From the NCBI RefSeq assembly GCF_024807845.1, contig NZ_JANUEQ010000004.1, forward strand, positions 455,165 to 519,164: a stretch of 64,000 nt of DNA, given 5' to 3'. The notes below the pieces were generated by a model that ran no database searches, was not told where the DNA came from, and worked only from the letters and a program-made list of their open reading frames with translations. This DNA comes from Klebsiella sp. BIGb0407 (GTDB taxonomy: Bacteria > Pseudomonadota > Gammaproteobacteria > Enterobacterales > Enterobacteriaceae). The first letter of the stretch is position 1. Every line of letters starts with the position of its first letter. Positions 54,144 to 63,924 of this stretch are shown here, piece after piece. The position numbers and the translations under genes were made by a program.

Positions 54144-55028
54144 ATGTATCAATTTCAGCAACATCGATTAGTTGGTCTTTATGAGAAAGCGCTCCCTAAT
54201 GATTTGACCTGGGAACAAAAGTTGATGCATACCAAAGCATTGGGTTTTGATTTTTTGGAAATATCTGTTGATGAATCAGACGAGCGGCTCGCGCGTTTGG
54301 ACTGGGACGATGACACTATTTATGGTCTGCGTCGCTTATGTGAGCAGCAGGGTATTCCGTTGCATTCAATGTGTCTGAGTGCCCATCGCCGCTTTCCATT
54401 TGGTTCTACAGACCCTGCGATTCGCCAGCAGGCCGCTGTCCATATGAAAAAAGCGATCACCCTTGCGTATAAACTGGGTATCCGAACTATTCAGTTAGCA
54501 GGGTATGATGTCTATTATGAACCCGCAAATGAAGAAACCCATCTTCGTTTTATTGAAGGGATGATCCTCGCCGCTAAAATGGCAGAGAAATCCAGTGTGA
54601 TGCTGGCCGTTGAAATCATGGATACCGATTATTTAAACTCACTGAGTAAATTTGAGGTTCTTAACCGTGCTGTGAACTCCCCTTATTTTACGGCTTACCC
54701 TGATGTAGGGAATATCTCTGGCTGGAATTATGACGTTTGTACTGAATTAGCGCTGAGCCAGCCGCATATTTCGCAGATTCATATTAAAGATACATTAAAA
54801 GTGACGGCTGACAGTAAGGGCCAATTCAGGGATTTGATCATCGGTGAAGGTCAGGTTAATTTTGATGCTATTTTCGAAACATTGAAGAAAATAAACTGTG
54901 TGGTTCCACTGGTCATTGAGATGTGGGCGCAAGATGAACACTGGAAAGAAAATGTCCGGACGGCACAACGTCGATTAAACCAGTCCTGTGAGCGCGCCAG
55001 CATGCCAAAGCTGTTCAGTATGTCTTGA
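54144..55028 (+). CDS. ulaE: L-xylulose-5-phosphate 3-epimerase UlaE
   Basis: UlaE (L-ribulose-5-phosphate 3-epimerase) links UlaD to UlaF by converting L-xylulose 5-phosphate to L-ribulose 5-phosphate. The 294 residues carry the family's GLYEKALPNDLTWEQKL start, SMCLSAHRRFPFGS near 73-86 and RTIQLAGYDVYYEPANEETH. The metal-site glutamate and aspartate lie in VEIMD and AYPDVGN. It is the last gene of the ula operon; rnhA begins 110 bases later. No clear terminator separates them, so ula transcription may read into rnhA. Confidence 0.94.
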   Translation: MYQFQQHRLVGLYEKALPNDLTWEQKLMHTKALGFDFLEISVDESDERLARLDWDDDTIYGLRRLCEQQGIPLHSMCLSAHRRFPFGSTDPAIRQQAAVHMKKAITLAYKLGIRTIQLAGYDVYYEPANEETHLRFIEGMILAAKMAEKSSVMLAVEIMDTDYLNSLSKFEVLNRAVNSPYFTAYPDVGNISGWNYDVCTELALSQPHISQIHIKDTLKVTADSKGQFRDLIIGEGQVNFDAIFETLKKINCVVPLVIEMWAQDEHWKENVRTAQRRLNQSCERASMPKLFSMS

Positions 55029-55138
55029 TGACCCGACTCAGCTGAAGGCCTTCCAAATAGCCAGATGGCGACTATTGCTGGGTAAGACAGATTATTTGTG
55101 TCAGACTTGGTTTTTTACTCACAGGAAGTCTTCCAGCA

Positions 55139-55615
55139 ATGCGAAAGAAGGTAGAAATATTCACCGACGGGTCCTGTCTTGGTAATCCAGGGCCCGGTGG
55201 CTATGGTGCGATTTTACGCTATAAACAGCATGAAAAAATCTACAGCGAAGGCTTTTATTTAACCACCAATAATCGTATGGAAATGATGGCCGCGATTGCC
55301 GCGCTTGAAGGTCTTATCGAACCTTGCGATGTGGTTCTCAGTACCGATAGCCAGTATGTCCGCCAGGGGATTACCCAGTGGATCCATAACTGGAAAAAAC
55401 GCGGCTGGAAAACCGCTGATAAAAAGCCCGTCAAAAACGTCGATTTATGGAAGCGGCTTGATGCAGCCCTGAGCCACCATGAAATTGAGTGGCTGTGGGT
55501 CAAAGGCCATGCCGGTCATCCTGAAAATGAGCGTTGTGACGAGCTGGCACGTAATGCCGCGTCTAAGCCCGATCGCCAGGATGTCGGCTATCAGCCTGAT
55601 GCTTCGGCACCTTGA
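55139..55615 (+). CDS. rnhA: Ribonuclease HI
   Basis: RNase HI cuts RNA in RNA-DNA hybrids and limits R-loops and non-oriC initiation. At 158 residues (E. coli 155) it keeps the catalytic set D10, E48, D70 and D134 in the same positions, with [15 protein letters not shown] at the start and [14 protein letters not shown] near the end. AGGAAG lies 9 bases before ATG 55139. Its 3' end overlaps the convergent yafS by 53 bases. The divergent partner dnaQ is missing from its side, as the ula island lies upstream. Confidence 0.97.
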   Translation: MRKKVEIFTDGSCLGNPGPGGYGAILRYKQHEKIYSEGFYLTTNNRMEMMAAIAALEGLIEPCDVVLSTDSQYVRQGITQWIHNWKKRGWKTADKKPVKNVDLWKRLDAALSHHEIEWLWVKGHAGHPENERCDELARNAASKPDRQDVGYQPDASAP

Positions 55616-56330
55616 TACTTTCCCGATATTGTTTGGTCGCTCCGACAGCAGAGTGGATCGGTTTCTTTTTTTGGCGGCTTTTAAGTGGGTTAAGTGTCAG
55701 GGGAAGCGTCCGTTTACGGGCAACTATCACCTGCATCGTTCCCAGGGCGGGAAAATGGGTACTCAACATTTTTCCGCCCTGTTGATGCCAGGGTAAAACC
55801 TGAAACCCACGACGATACATCACTTCAAAGTTCAGCAGCGATAGCCAGTCAAGTAATCGCATTGAGGTAAACATGCGGCTATTAAAGGGTGGCCGTTTAC
55901 GTAAAAAAGGAACCAGTTTGCCTGCCCCTGCCACGCTTATCGGATTATAACTACTGATGATTAACCAGCCATCATCAATCAATACGCGGTCAGCCTCGCG
56001 CAATAAGCGATGGGGATCTGCACACCAGTTTAGCGTGTGGGCTAACAAGCACGCATCAACCGATTTTTCGGCAAACGGCAAATACAGCGGGTTGGCTTGA
56101 ACTTGCAGATTATCGCCTTGTTGCGCAATATTAACCTGGTGTGAAATGGCGCAGTCTCCAGTATTGATTTCTGTGCTCAGGTTACCGATTTTCAGCAGAT
56201 GAAAACCAAAGATTTTGCCCAACCATGGGTGTAGCTCCTGTTCCAGCGCCAGTTTTGACTGTCGCCCCCAGGGCAATGTCTCCCACTGAGTTGGAGCAGT
56301 GAGATGGCCTGTGATTCTTGCTGGTTTCAT
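55563..56330 (-). CDS. yafS: YafS, SAM-dependent methyltransferase-like protein
   Basis: YafS is a predicted class I methyltransferase-like protein of unknown substrate. This copy has 255 residues, about 15 more than E. coli; the extra part is a basic C-terminal tail ([12 protein letters not shown] onwards) that overlaps the end of rnhA. The core has [20 protein letters not shown] near 103-122 and [20 protein letters not shown], which resemble motifs post I and post II, but the glycine-rich motif I is weak. It is divergent from gloB, 39 bases apart, as in E. coli. Confidence 0.9.
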   Translation of the reverse strand: MKPARITGHLTAPTQWETLPWGRQSKLALEQELHPWLGKIFGFHLLKIGNLSTEINTGDCAISHQVNIAQQGDNLQVQANPLYLPFAEKSVDACLLAHTLNWCADPHRLLREADRVLIDDGWLIISSYNPISVAGAGKLVPFLRKRPPFNSRMFTSMRLLDWLSLLNFEVMYRRGFQVLPWHQQGGKMLSTHFPALGTMQVIVARKRTLPLTLNPLKSRQKKKPIHSAVGATKQYRESIKVPKHQADSRHPGDRA

Positions 56331-56369
56331 CCATACCTTACTATCGAGTGGTTAAAGAGAGAACGATTC

Positions 56370-57125
56370 ATGAAGCTTACCAGTATTTCCGCCTTTCAGG
56401 ATAACTACATCTGGGTACTCTCTGATGAAGAGGATAAATGTGTGATTGTTGACCCGGGTGAAGCGGCTCCCGTTCTGAGTGCTATCGCGCAACATCAATG
56501 GCAACCCGTGGCCATATTACTGACACATCATCATCGGGACCACGTTGGCGGTGTTCAGCAGTTGAAAGAAAGCTACCCTGAGCTTGCGATTTATGGCCCG
56601 GCAGAGATTAAAATTCCCGGCCTGACTCAGATAGTTAAGGATGGCGATAACCTCCAGTTACTCGGTCATGACTTCAGTGTAATGGCAACACCGGGTCATA
56701 CCCTTGGGCATGTCAGCTATTTTTCTTTTCCCTGGTTATTCTGCGGTGACACGCTGTTTTCAGCAGGTTGTGGTCGTCTTTTTGAGGGCACACCCGATCA
56801 AATGTATGAATCTTTTCAACGTATTAACCAACTCCCCCCTGAGACCATAATTTGCTGCGCTCATGAGTATACTGAATCAAATGTTACGTTTGCGTTAAGC
56901 TTGTTACCAGAGGATGAGCACATAAATAGATTTTATAAAGAAGTTAAGGCCTTACGTGCTGAAAACAAGCCTACTTTACCCTCAACACTGGCAAAAGAGC
57001 GTTTGGTGAATGTTTTCTTACGTACCGAAGATCCTGATTTACAAAGAAAAGCAAAAAAAGACATCTTATTTCAACAACCTAATAAAATTTTTGCCTGGTT
57101 AAGGGCGAAAAAAGATACCTTCTAA
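56370..57125 (+). CDS. gloB: Hydroxyacylglutathione hydrolase (glyoxalase II)
   Basis: GloB hydrolyses S-D-lactoylglutathione to D-lactate and glutathione, the second step of methylglyoxal detoxification. ATG 56370 gives 251 residues, exactly as in E. coli ([20 protein letters not shown]). The metallo-beta-lactamase dinuclear metal motif THHHRDH lies at 52-58; further ligands are in TPGHTLGH and [13 protein letters not shown], and CCAHEYT is typical of glyoxalase II. The frame extends upstream to 56304 inside the yafS start region and was not used. Confidence 0.96.
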   Translation: MKLTSISAFQDNYIWVLSDEEDKCVIVDPGEAAPVLSAIAQHQWQPVAILLTHHHRDHVGGVQQLKESYPELAIYGPAEIKIPGLTQIVKDGDNLQLLGHDFSVMATPGHTLGHVSYFSFPWLFCGDTLFSAGCGRLFEGTPDQMYESFQRINQLPPETIICCAHEYTESNVTFALSLLPEDEHINRFYKEVKALRAENKPTLPSTLAKERLVNVFLRTEDPDLQRKAKKDILFQQPNKIFAWLRAKKDTF

Positions 57126-57195
57126 ATATTTTGGTTGTGTTGCCGGGCGGTCGACGGTATTATCGCTCGTCTTTTAAGCAACCTTAGACACATAT

Positions 57196-58605
57196 ATGAA
57201 GGCAAAAGCGATACTACTCGCCTCTGTCTTGCTGGTTGGGTGCCAGGGCGCTAATAAAAATGATGCCCGCATTCTGCAGCATGCCCAGAGTATGTCTACT
57301 GGTAGTCAGGGTGAAGCAGGTAAATCTACGGGCCGAGAGGCCTATTCGCGATGGATGGATGACGGAAGTTTTCTTGCGCAAGATGATAACCTGTGGAGCA
57401 CGATTGGCGACCAGTTAGAGATGGAAATACCGGATAACATCCGGATACGCGAACAGAAAAAGAAGTACCTGAGTAATAAGAGCTATCTCCACGATGTATC
57501 ATTACGGGCTGAGCCGTACATGTACTGGATTGCCGGACAAGTTAAGCAACGCAACTTGCCAATGGAACTGGTACTACTACCCATAGTGGAGAGCGCTTTT
57601 GATCCCCATGCGACGTCTAGCGCAAATGCCGCTGGCATTTGGCAGATAATTCCAAGCACGGGGCGCAACTACGGGCTGAAACAAACACAGGCTTACGACG
57701 GGCGTCGCGATATAGTCGCGTCGACCACTGCTGCACTGGATATGATGCAGCGTCTGAATAAAATGTTTGATGGTGACTGGCTGTTAACCGTCGCGGCGTT
57801 TAATAGCGGCGAAGGTCGCGTTATGAACGCGATTAAAACAAATAAAGCCCAGGGTAAACCAACAGATTTCTGGTCACTTCCTTTACCGCAAGAGACCAAG
57901 CTCTATATCCCCAAAATGCTGGCACTGAGTGACATCCTCAAAAACAGCAAAAGATATGGTGTTCGTTTACCATCGACGGATGAAAACCGAGCTCTGGCGC
58001 GTGTTGAGGTTAATGATCCGGTTAAGCTGGCACAGATTGCAGAAGTGACAGGTATGTCACTGAACAAGCTTAAGACCTTCAATGCGGGGGTTAAAAATGC
58101 CACCGTGGGTCAGAGCAACCAACAGTATGTGATGGTGCCAAAACAGCACGCACAGCAATTACGTACCTCTCTTGCCTCTGGTGATATTCCTGTAGCACCG
58201 GTATCCAGAGAAGCAGAGAGCAGTAGTGGTGTCAGTACTGTCGCAAGCAAGGTTTACAAGGTTCGCTCTGGTGATACTTTGTCGACGATTGCCTCACGCC
58301 ATGGCGTAAGCAGTAAATCGTTGCAAGCCTGGAACAAGCTGCCTAATGCACGGTTAAAAGTGGGTCAGACGCTGAAGCTTGAAAGTGGTAATAGTCGTGC
58401 AACTGTGACTAATACCAGTACGCGTCTTGCGGCTAACAATAGCATCACTTATAAAGTGCGTAAGGGTGATTCATTATCAAGCATTGCCAGACGTCATGGT
58501 TTAAACACCAAAGACGTGCTGCGCTGGAACAACGGCAAAGACTTGCTTAAGCCAGGCGATCAGCTAACGTTGTTTGTTAAAAATGGTAGAAAACCTGCCA
58601 GTTAA
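57196..58605 (+). CDS. mltD: Membrane-bound lytic murein transglycosylase D
   Basis: MltD cleaves glycan strands of peptidoglycan, leaving 1,6-anhydro ends. It is an outer-membrane lipoprotein: the lipobox LLVGC puts the modified Cys at residue 16. The SLT catalytic domain contains the putative catalytic E132 in PIVESAFDPHATSSANAAGI then WQI. Two C-terminal LysM repeats (about 353-396 and 417-460, both opening YKVRxGDxLSxIAxRHG) bind peptidoglycan. The 469 residues exceed E. coli MltD (452) a little, mainly in the linker between the domains. A terminator follows. Confidence 0.95.
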   Translation: MKAKAILLASVLLVGCQGANKNDARILQHAQSMSTGSQGEAGKSTGREAYSRWMDDGSFLAQDDNLWSTIGDQLEMEIPDNIRIREQKKKYLSNKSYLHDVSLRAEPYMYWIAGQVKQRNLPMELVLLPIVESAFDPHATSSANAAGIWQIIPSTGRNYGLKQTQAYDGRRDIVASTTAALDMMQRLNKMFDGDWLLTVAAFNSGEGRVMNAIKTNKAQGKPTDFWSLPLPQETKLYIPKMLALSDILKNSKRYGVRLPSTDENRALARVEVNDPVKLAQIAEVTGMSLNKLKTFNAGVKNATVGQSNQQYVMVPKQHAQQLRTSLASGDIPVAPVSREAESSSGVSTVASKVYKVRSGDTLSTIASRHGVSSKSLQAWNKLPNARLKVGQTLKLESGNSRATVTNTSTRLAANNSITYKVRKGDSLSSIARRHGLNTKDVLRWNNGKDLLKPGDQLTLFVKNGRKPAS

Positions 58606-58614
58606 AAACAAAAG

Positions 58615-58642
58615 AAAGGCACCTGCACCAGGTGCCTTTTTT
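58615..58642. terminator. Bidirectional terminator between mltD and yafE
   Basis: AAAGGCACCTG (58615-58625) and CAGGTGCCTTT (58629-58639) form an 11-bp perfect stem with a 3-base loop. It is followed by TTT for mltD, and on the other strand by TTCTTTTGT for yafE. Confidence 0.85.
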
Positions 58643-58644
58643 AT

Positions 58645-59418
58645 TTAAGCTTTACTTGCTTCCAGCATGATAGTGTCGCTGGTAAAAGATCCATCACGCT
58701 GCAACTCGAAATAATGTTTAACCTCATCTGAAGCGCTTTTTTGATAGGCGCGAATCGCATCTGACAACACAATCGGTGTACGCATTCTGGCAATCCAGCT
58801 CGTAAACTCCAGATTCAGCTTGTCGCAGTTAACATAGTGAATCATCAGCCCCGCTTCATTAAACAGTCGTAACCACTCACCGCTGGCGTAATTACGCACG
58901 TGAGAGGTATCACGTAAGGCCTCTATGGTTTGTAACCAGATATCCAGCACCGGGTATCCGGGTGACAGCACATCCATAAAAATAACCGTTCCGCCGGGTT
59001 TCAATACGCGCTTTACTTCACGTAGAGCCTGACCGACATCATGCCAGTGATGTGCGGAATAACGACTGATAACGACATCGAACGTTGCCTCTTCAAAGGG
59101 AAGCGCTTCTGCGTAGCCCAGAGACGTTGTCAGATTGGTAATTCCCCGCGTTTGCGCAGTCTCAGCGACGACCTTAAGCATCTGGCTGGACAAGTCATAT
59201 GCAACGACATTTTTTACTTTTGCCGCAGCAATAAAACTGGCATGCCCTGCCCCGCATCCCATATCCAGTACGGAAGCATTCTGAAAATCACTCAGACGTG
59301 CGCTGAGACGCTCGAGGTCACGTCCCGAGGCATGGACACTGCTGCTAAGATAAGCGCTGGCTTGGGAGCTAAATTGCTGATTCACTTTGTCGTGATGGGA
59401 CTGAATTGCCATGGTCAT
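58645..59418 (-). CDS. yafE: YafE, SAM-dependent methyltransferase
   Basis: This is a class I methyltransferase of the UbiE/Methyltransf_11 type with motif I VLDMGCGAGHASF at about 49-61 and LPFEEATFDVVISRYSAHHW. The 257 residues match Salmonella-type YafE; E. coli K-12 carries a shorter annotated form. ATG 59418 or ATG 59412 could be the start. The substrate is unknown. It lies 44 bases downstream of yafD on the same strand, so the pair is probably co-transcribed. Confidence 0.92.
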   Translation of the reverse strand: MTMAIQSHHDKVNQQFSSQASAYLSSSVHASGRDLERLSARLSDFQNASVLDMGCGAGHASFIAAAKVKNVVAYDLSSQMLKVVAETAQTRGITNLTTSLGYAEALPFEEATFDVVISRYSAHHWHDVGQALREVKRVLKPGGTVIFMDVLSPGYPVLDIWLQTIEALRDTSHVRNYASGEWLRLFNEAGLMIHYVNCDKLNLEFTSWIARMRTPIVLSDAIRAYQKSASDEVKHYFELQRDGSFTSDTIMLEASKA

Positions 59419-59462
59419 ATCCTTGCGATTAAGAAAAGAGAGGCCGCCGCGACAGACGTTAG

Positions 59463-60257
59463 CTAAGACATGCCGGGGTAAAACTCAACGAGCAGCGGGT
59501 TATGATCTGATGCTTTTGTCACCAGAACAGAAGCCTCGGCCACTTTAAGCCCCCGATAAAATACGAAATCGAGTGGTTTACCAAAAGCACGGCTACGATG
59601 GTCATCAATAAAACGGACTTGCCGCAAAGTCATTTCACGGGCAAATCGATAGAGTGCATTCATACGCTGGCGGCTCCAGGCATTAAAATCACCCGCCATA
59701 ATCACCGGCCCACTGTGGTGTGCAATTTGCTCACCAATGGGTGCCAGCTGTTTACCATAGACATCAACCCCAAGGCTAAAATTTATCGCATGAATATTGA
59801 TAACCATCAGCAACCGCCCATCAAATAATGGATAAACGGTGACTAACGCTGACTTCGCCAGACGCAAAATAGGTTCGCGTTCGCGCAGGGGATAACAAAA
59901 TACCGGATGTGTGGCGGACAGGGTCATCACACCCGAAGGATGCTGCGGCAGAACCAATGCGGGAACCTGATCGGCCCCGAGATAGTTTTGTGTGGCAAAC
60001 CCCACCAGTTCAGGCGTGGTTTGCGCTTCTTGCAATAAGACCAGCTGTGCATCTTTACTGAAAGTTTTGAGCACGGATAACCAGTCGGAGCGCTGTTGCT
60101 TAAAAATATTCCATACTAATATACGTAGCTTATCAGCACCGGGTAAAGGCGAGCCGGCTGGTAATGCATCACTGAGAGCAGAAAATGAACCTGATGCCAG
60201 GATTCGCTTTGCTGGCTGACCAGCGGTGTACCGCATGGAATACATTTTTTTATGCAC
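59463..60257 (-). CDS. yafD: YafD, endonuclease/exonuclease/phosphatase family protein
   Basis: YafD has the exonuclease-endonuclease-phosphatase fold (DNase I-like). The 264 residues parallel E. coli YafD (266). Metal and catalytic motifs are [15 protein letters not shown] (Glu), the [10 protein letters not shown] motif (Asp/Asn) near 185, and the final [10 protein letters not shown] with the catalytic Asp-His. It is cytosolic and its substrate is not established; a role in envelope-stress resistance has been reported for Salmonella YafD. As in E. coli it precedes yafE. Confidence 0.93.
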   Translation of the reverse strand: MHKKMYSMRYTAGQPAKRILASGSFSALSDALPAGSPLPGADKLRILVWNIFKQQRSDWLSVLKTFSKDAQLVLLQEAQTTPELVGFATQNYLGADQVPALVLPQHPSGVMTLSATHPVFCYPLREREPILRLAKSALVTVYPLFDGRLLMVINIHAINFSLGVDVYGKQLAPIGEQIAHHSGPVIMAGDFNAWSRQRMNALYRFAREMTLRQVRFIDDHRSRAFGKPLDFVFYRGLKVAEASVLVTKASDHNPLLVEFYPGMS

Positions 60258-60386
60258 GTTTAACTGATAACCCCTATCACCGAATATATCTAAAAATGTC
60301 AGAACTATTTTAGTTATAGGGATTCTAGCCTAAATTTTCAATTAACATGATAAAAGCATTGCTTGGATAAGGTATAAATCATGTAT

Positions 60387-61550
60387 CTAACGCGACCGCT
60401 TATCCAGTTTACCGCTCAGAATAATCAGCACAACGGCTAGCGAGACAATAACTGCGCCAACCCAAGGAGTCTGAGCCAGGCCAATATGTTGTACAGTCTG
60501 ACCACCAATGACGGAACCAACAGCTATCCCAATGTTAAATGCAGCAATATTCAGGCCTGAAGCCACATCCACCGCATTAGGTGTATAAAGCTCTGCTTTT
60601 TGCATTACATAAACCTGCAGCCCAGGGACATTACCGAAGGCAAAGACGCCCATTACCAGTACCGTCAGTAATGCAGGAACAGAAGAATGCACGGTGAACT
60701 GTAAAAGTAATAGCAGCACAGCTAATGCAGTGAAAATAAATGTGAGCGCTGGAACAGCCCCTTTTTTATCAGCAAGCTTTCCACCCCAGATATTACCAAT
60801 AGCTACCGCAACGCCATATCCTAACAAGATCCAGCTGACTGATGATGCCGAGAAACCGGCTAAGTCCTGCATCATCGGCGCAAGAAACGTAAAAGCGGTA
60901 AAGACGCCGCCATAACCCAAGGCGGTTATAAGATAAATAAGAAGTAACCGTGGATGGGTCAGGACTTGCAGCTGCTCTTTAATGCCCGACACTGCACGAC
61001 TTGGGATCTCTTTGGGAATAAGGATCATGCTACTGATCAGAGCGATAACGCTGATGGCAGAAACCACCAGGAAAGTTTCTCTCCAGCCAAACTGCTGTCC
61101 GATAAAGGTACCTAAAGGAACACCGGTTACCAGCGCCACCGTCAGTCCGCCAAACATAATCGCAATGGCTGAGGCCGCTTTCTCTTTCGGAACCAGGCTT
61201 GCCGCAATAGTAGAGCCAATGGAGAAAAAGACACCGTGAGCAAGCCCAGTCAGTAAACGAGCAATAACCAATGTCTGGTAATTCGGCGCTAACCAGGCAA
61301 GAAGGTTACCAATAGTAAAGAGTACCATTAAAGCGACCAGTAATTTCTTACGCGCCAGTTTTCCCGTTAAAGCCGTCAGCACCGGTGCGCCAATCGCTAC
61401 GCCAAGAGCATAGATAGAAACCAGTAATCCGGCAGAAGGTACCGAAATAGCTAACTGATCGGCAATAGTGGGTATTAGCCCCACCAGAACAAACTCGGTG
61501 GTCCCGATAGCGAATGCACTGATTGTCAGTGCCAGTAGAGCCAGAGGCAT
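60387..61550 (-). CDS. MFS efflux transporter, AraJ/YdhP-like
   Basis: The 387-residue membrane protein has 12 predicted helices and belongs to the DHA1 drug/sugar efflux branch with YdhP and AraJ. Family features include LTISAFAIGTTEFVLVGLIP at the start, ALTGKLARKKLLVALM at the 2-3 loop and RLLTGLAHGVFFSIGSTIAA. ATG 61550 is preceded by GGAGA at good spacing and was chosen over 61562 and 61574. E. coli lacks a transporter here. It is divergent from yafC with about 100 bases in between, which suggests that YafC regulates it. The substrate is unknown. Confidence 0.87.
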   Translation of the reverse strand: MPLALLALTISAFAIGTTEFVLVGLIPTIADQLAISVPSAGLLVSIYALGVAIGAPVLTALTGKLARKKLLVALMVLFTIGNLLAWLAPNYQTLVIARLLTGLAHGVFFSIGSTIAASLVPKEKAASAIAIMFGGLTVALVTGVPLGTFIGQQFGWRETFLVVSAISVIALISSMILIPKEIPSRAVSGIKEQLQVLTHPRLLLIYLITALGYGGVFTAFTFLAPMMQDLAGFSASSVSWILLGYGVAVAIGNIWGGKLADKKGAVPALTFIFTALAVLLLLLQFTVHSSVPALLTVLVMGVFAFGNVPGLQVYVMQKAELYTPNAVDVASGLNIAAFNIGIAVGSVIGGQTVQHIGLAQTPWVGAVIVSLAVVLIILSGKLDKRSR

Positions 61551-61654
61551 AATTTTCTCCATAACAAGTGTCATTTGATGACAGGCAGTATGGCTTGGTG
61601 ATTAAATAACAAAAATATGCAAAATCTCAATATAATTTTGCTCACGGAGCAATA

Positions 61655-62551
61655 ATGAAAGCGACAACAGAAGAGTTAATTATTTTTGTAGCGGTGGTAG
61701 AAAGCGGGAGTTTTAGTCGGGCAGCCGAACAGCTAAACCAGGCTAACTCAGCAGTCAGCCGGGCAGTGAAGCGACTGGAAATGAAATTAGGTGTCAGTCT
61801 GTTAAATCGTACGACGCGCCAGCTCAGTCTGACTGAGGAAGGAAGTCGCTATTTTCGTAATGTGCAGCAAATATTGCAGGCGATGGCAGCGGCAGAAAAT
61901 GAGTTAACGGAAAGCAAAAATACACCTCGTGGGTTACTGCGTATTGATGCAGCGACTCCGGTACTACTACATCTGTTAATGCCCCTGGTAAAACCTTTCA
62001 GAGAGCGGTATCCCGATATCATTCTCTCTCTGGTATCCTCAGAAAATTTCATCAACTTAATTGAAAGAAAAGTGGATGTCGCTATTCGGGCCGGCCATTT
62101 AACCGACTCCAGCTTACGCGCTCGTCCGCTACGAATCAGTTATCGAAAGTTGATTGCAACACCAGGCTACCTGGCGGAATACGGTACGCCAACAACAATC
62201 ATGGATCTGAAAAACCATATTTGCCTTGGATTTACCGAACCTTCATCCTTGAATCAGTGGCCTGTTGCATTACCTGATGGGCAATTAATTGAGATAGAAC
62301 CGGGCATTTCTTCCAACAGCGGAGAAACCTTAAAGCAGCTTTGCTTGCAGGGAAATGGCATAACCTGTTTATCAGATTTTATGATAGACAGAGAACTTGA
62401 GAGTGGTGAGCTGGTGGAGCTATTTGCCGGGCAGCGTCTGCCGGTAGAGATGCCGTTAAGTGCCGTTTATTACAGCGATCGGGCTGTGAGTACACGTATC
62501 AGAGCATTTGTTGACTTTGTCAGTGAACAGCTACAATCTCCAGGAAAGTAA
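61655..62551 (+). CDS. yafC: LysR-family regulator YafC
   Basis: This LysR-type regulator has 298 residues (E. coli YafC 304). The N-terminal helix-turn-helix covers about 3-62 with [22 protein letters not shown], and the C-terminal part is the effector-binding domain. Target genes are not well known. Here it stands divergently beside an MFS transporter gene; by the usual LysR pattern it probably controls that gene and itself from the shared 100-base region. In E. coli yafC lies next to yafD without the transporter. Confidence 0.94.
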   Translation: MKATTEELIIFVAVVESGSFSRAAEQLNQANSAVSRAVKRLEMKLGVSLLNRTTRQLSLTEEGSRYFRNVQQILQAMAAAENELTESKNTPRGLLRIDAATPVLLHLLMPLVKPFRERYPDIILSLVSSENFINLIERKVDVAIRAGHLTDSSLRARPLRISYRKLIATPGYLAEYGTPTTIMDLKNHICLGFTEPSSLNQWPVALPDGQLIEIEPGISSNSGETLKQLCLQGNGITCLSDFMIDRELESGELVELFAGQRLPVEMPLSAVYYSDRAVSTRIRAFVDFVSEQLQSPGK

Positions 62552-62556
62552 TCAGC

Positions 62557-62583
62557 AAAAAAGGAACTCTTGTTCCTTTTTTA
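62557..62583. terminator. Bidirectional terminator between yafC and dkgB
   Basis: AAAAAAGGAAC (62557-62567) and GTTCCTTTTTT (62572-62582) form an 11-bp perfect stem. The U-run on each strand is part of the stem's base, as in bidirectional terminators. It sits between convergent genes. Confidence 0.8.
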
Positions 62584-62601
62584 CATCATGTGCTTTGCTG
62601 A

Positions 62602-63408
62602 TTAATTATCCCAGTCAGGGGCCAGGCCTTCCGGAGAAACCAAGCGATCGTTTTTTTCAAGAGCTGCAATAGCCCGCATATCCTCTGCATCCAGTTTTAA
62701 CTCCAGCGCTTGCAGGTTACTTTCCAGATTAGCGCGTTGAGTTGATGAAGGGATAACGGCATAGCCAAGTGCCATTGCCCAGGCCAGAATCACCTGTGCA
62801 GGAGTAGCATTATGCTTCCTTGCAATATTGTTGATAGTTTCATCGTTCAGTGCTTTACCATAAGCCAGTGTCATATATGACGTGATATGAATATTATGCT
62901 GTCTGGCCCATTCAACCACAGTGCTGTTTTGCAGATACGGGGAAAGCTCTATCTGGTTAGTTGCAATATTTTCAGCCCCTACCGCATCAATCGCCTGCTG
63001 CATCAGTTCTATCGTAAAATTAGAAATACCAATCTGGCGCGTTAAGCCTGCTTCTTTTGCTGCCAGCAAGGCCTGCATAAACTCAGCCACCGGCACGGCA
63101 TTCTCTGGTGATGGCCAGTGGATTAACGTTAAATCGACATAATCTGTTTTTAACTTTTCAAGACTGGCTTGCAAAGAAGGTAACAACTTATCTTTACCGA
63201 GATTTTCAGTCCAGATTTTGGTGGTAATAAATAGCTCGGAACGTTTGATATTACTTTCTACCAGCGCCTGGCCGATAGCGGCTTCATTACCGTAAATTTG
63301 TGCGGTATCAATAGCTCGATAACCCAGCTCCAGCGCTGTTTTTACCGATGTGATAACCACGTCATCTTGCAAGCGAAATGTACCAAGGCCGAATACGGGA
63401 AGAGTCAT
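62602..63408 (-). CDS. dkgB: Aldo-keto reductase DkgB (2,5-diketo-D-gluconate reductase B)
   Basis: DkgB is an NADPH-dependent aldo-keto reductase that reduces 2,5-diketo-D-gluconate and methylglyoxal. The 268 residues match E. coli DkgB (267). Catalytic features are D/Y in [16 protein letters not shown] (about 32-47), a lysine in FITTKIW, and H in LIHWPSP. The NADPH-binding end has [17 protein letters not shown]. It is the first protein gene next to the rRNA operon and aspU, as in E. coli. Confidence 0.95.
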   Translation of the reverse strand: MTLPVFGLGTFRLQDDVVITSVKTALELGYRAIDTAQIYGNEAAIGQALVESNIKRSELFITTKIWTENLGKDKLLPSLQASLEKLKTDYVDLTLIHWPSPENAVPVAEFMQALLAAKEAGLTRQIGISNFTIELMQQAIDAVGAENIATNQIELSPYLQNSTVVEWARQHNIHITSYMTLAYGKALNDETINNIARKHNATPAQVILAWAMALGYAVIPSSTQRANLESNLQALELKLDAEDMRAIAALEKNDRLVSPEGLAPDWDN

Positions 63409-63540
63409 TTTTTACCTCATTAAGGGGAGTTTTCTGTACGAGGCGAATTATGACGAAAAGAGTTCTACACAAAAAGGTCGATAAATGCAGGATACTTTTG
63501 CTTTGAAAGCAATAATAATGATTCCCAGTGAAGAAATGCA

Positions 63541-63570
63541 AAAAAGCCCTGAGTCTATGACTCAGGGCTT
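63541..63570 (-). terminator. Terminator of rRNA operon / tRNA-Asp
   Basis: AGCCCTGAGT and ACTCAGGGCT form a 10-bp stem around a 5-base loop, followed on the minus strand by TTTTTT. It lies 8 bases beyond the tRNA. Confidence 0.85.
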
Positions 63571-63577
63571 AAATAGG

Positions 63578-63654
63578 TGGCGGAACGGACGGGACTCGAA
63601 CCCGCGACCCCCTGCGTGACAGGCAGGTATTCTAACCGACTGAACTACCGCTCC
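63578..63654 (-). tRNA. aspU: tRNA-Asp (GTC), aspU position
   Basis: A 77-nt tRNA-Asp with encoded CCA and anticodon GTC, matching the copy at 45962. It is the distal tRNA of the rRNA operon, 52 bases after the 5S gene, as aspU in rrnH of E. coli. Confidence 0.97.
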
Positions 63655-63706
63655 ACCGAATTACTTTACAACTACCGGACTGTACTCCGGTTCACTGCTT
63701 AATTTG

Positions 63707-63826
63707 ATGCCTGGCAGTTCCCTACTCTCGCATGGGGAGACCCCACACTACCATCGGCGCTACGGCGTTTCACTTCTGAGTTCGGCATGGGGTCAGGTGG
63801 GACCACCGCGCTAAAGCCGCCAGGCA
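63707..63826 (-). rRNA. rrfH: 5S ribosomal RNA
   Basis: The 120-nt minus-strand sequence begins TGCCTGGCGGCTTTAGCGCG and ends with the complementary TGCCAGGCAT, with the AGAAGTGAAACGCCGTAGCG core. It is a normal enterobacterial 5S rRNA. The symbol follows its rrnH-like position. Confidence 0.96.
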
Positions 63827-63924
63827 AATCTTGTATGCTCTGCTGTTCTGTGAACAACAAAACTAAATCTGTAAACTAAGCTGAAAATCTCTCAAATTCT
63901 GTCTAAAAACACCTTCGGTGTTGT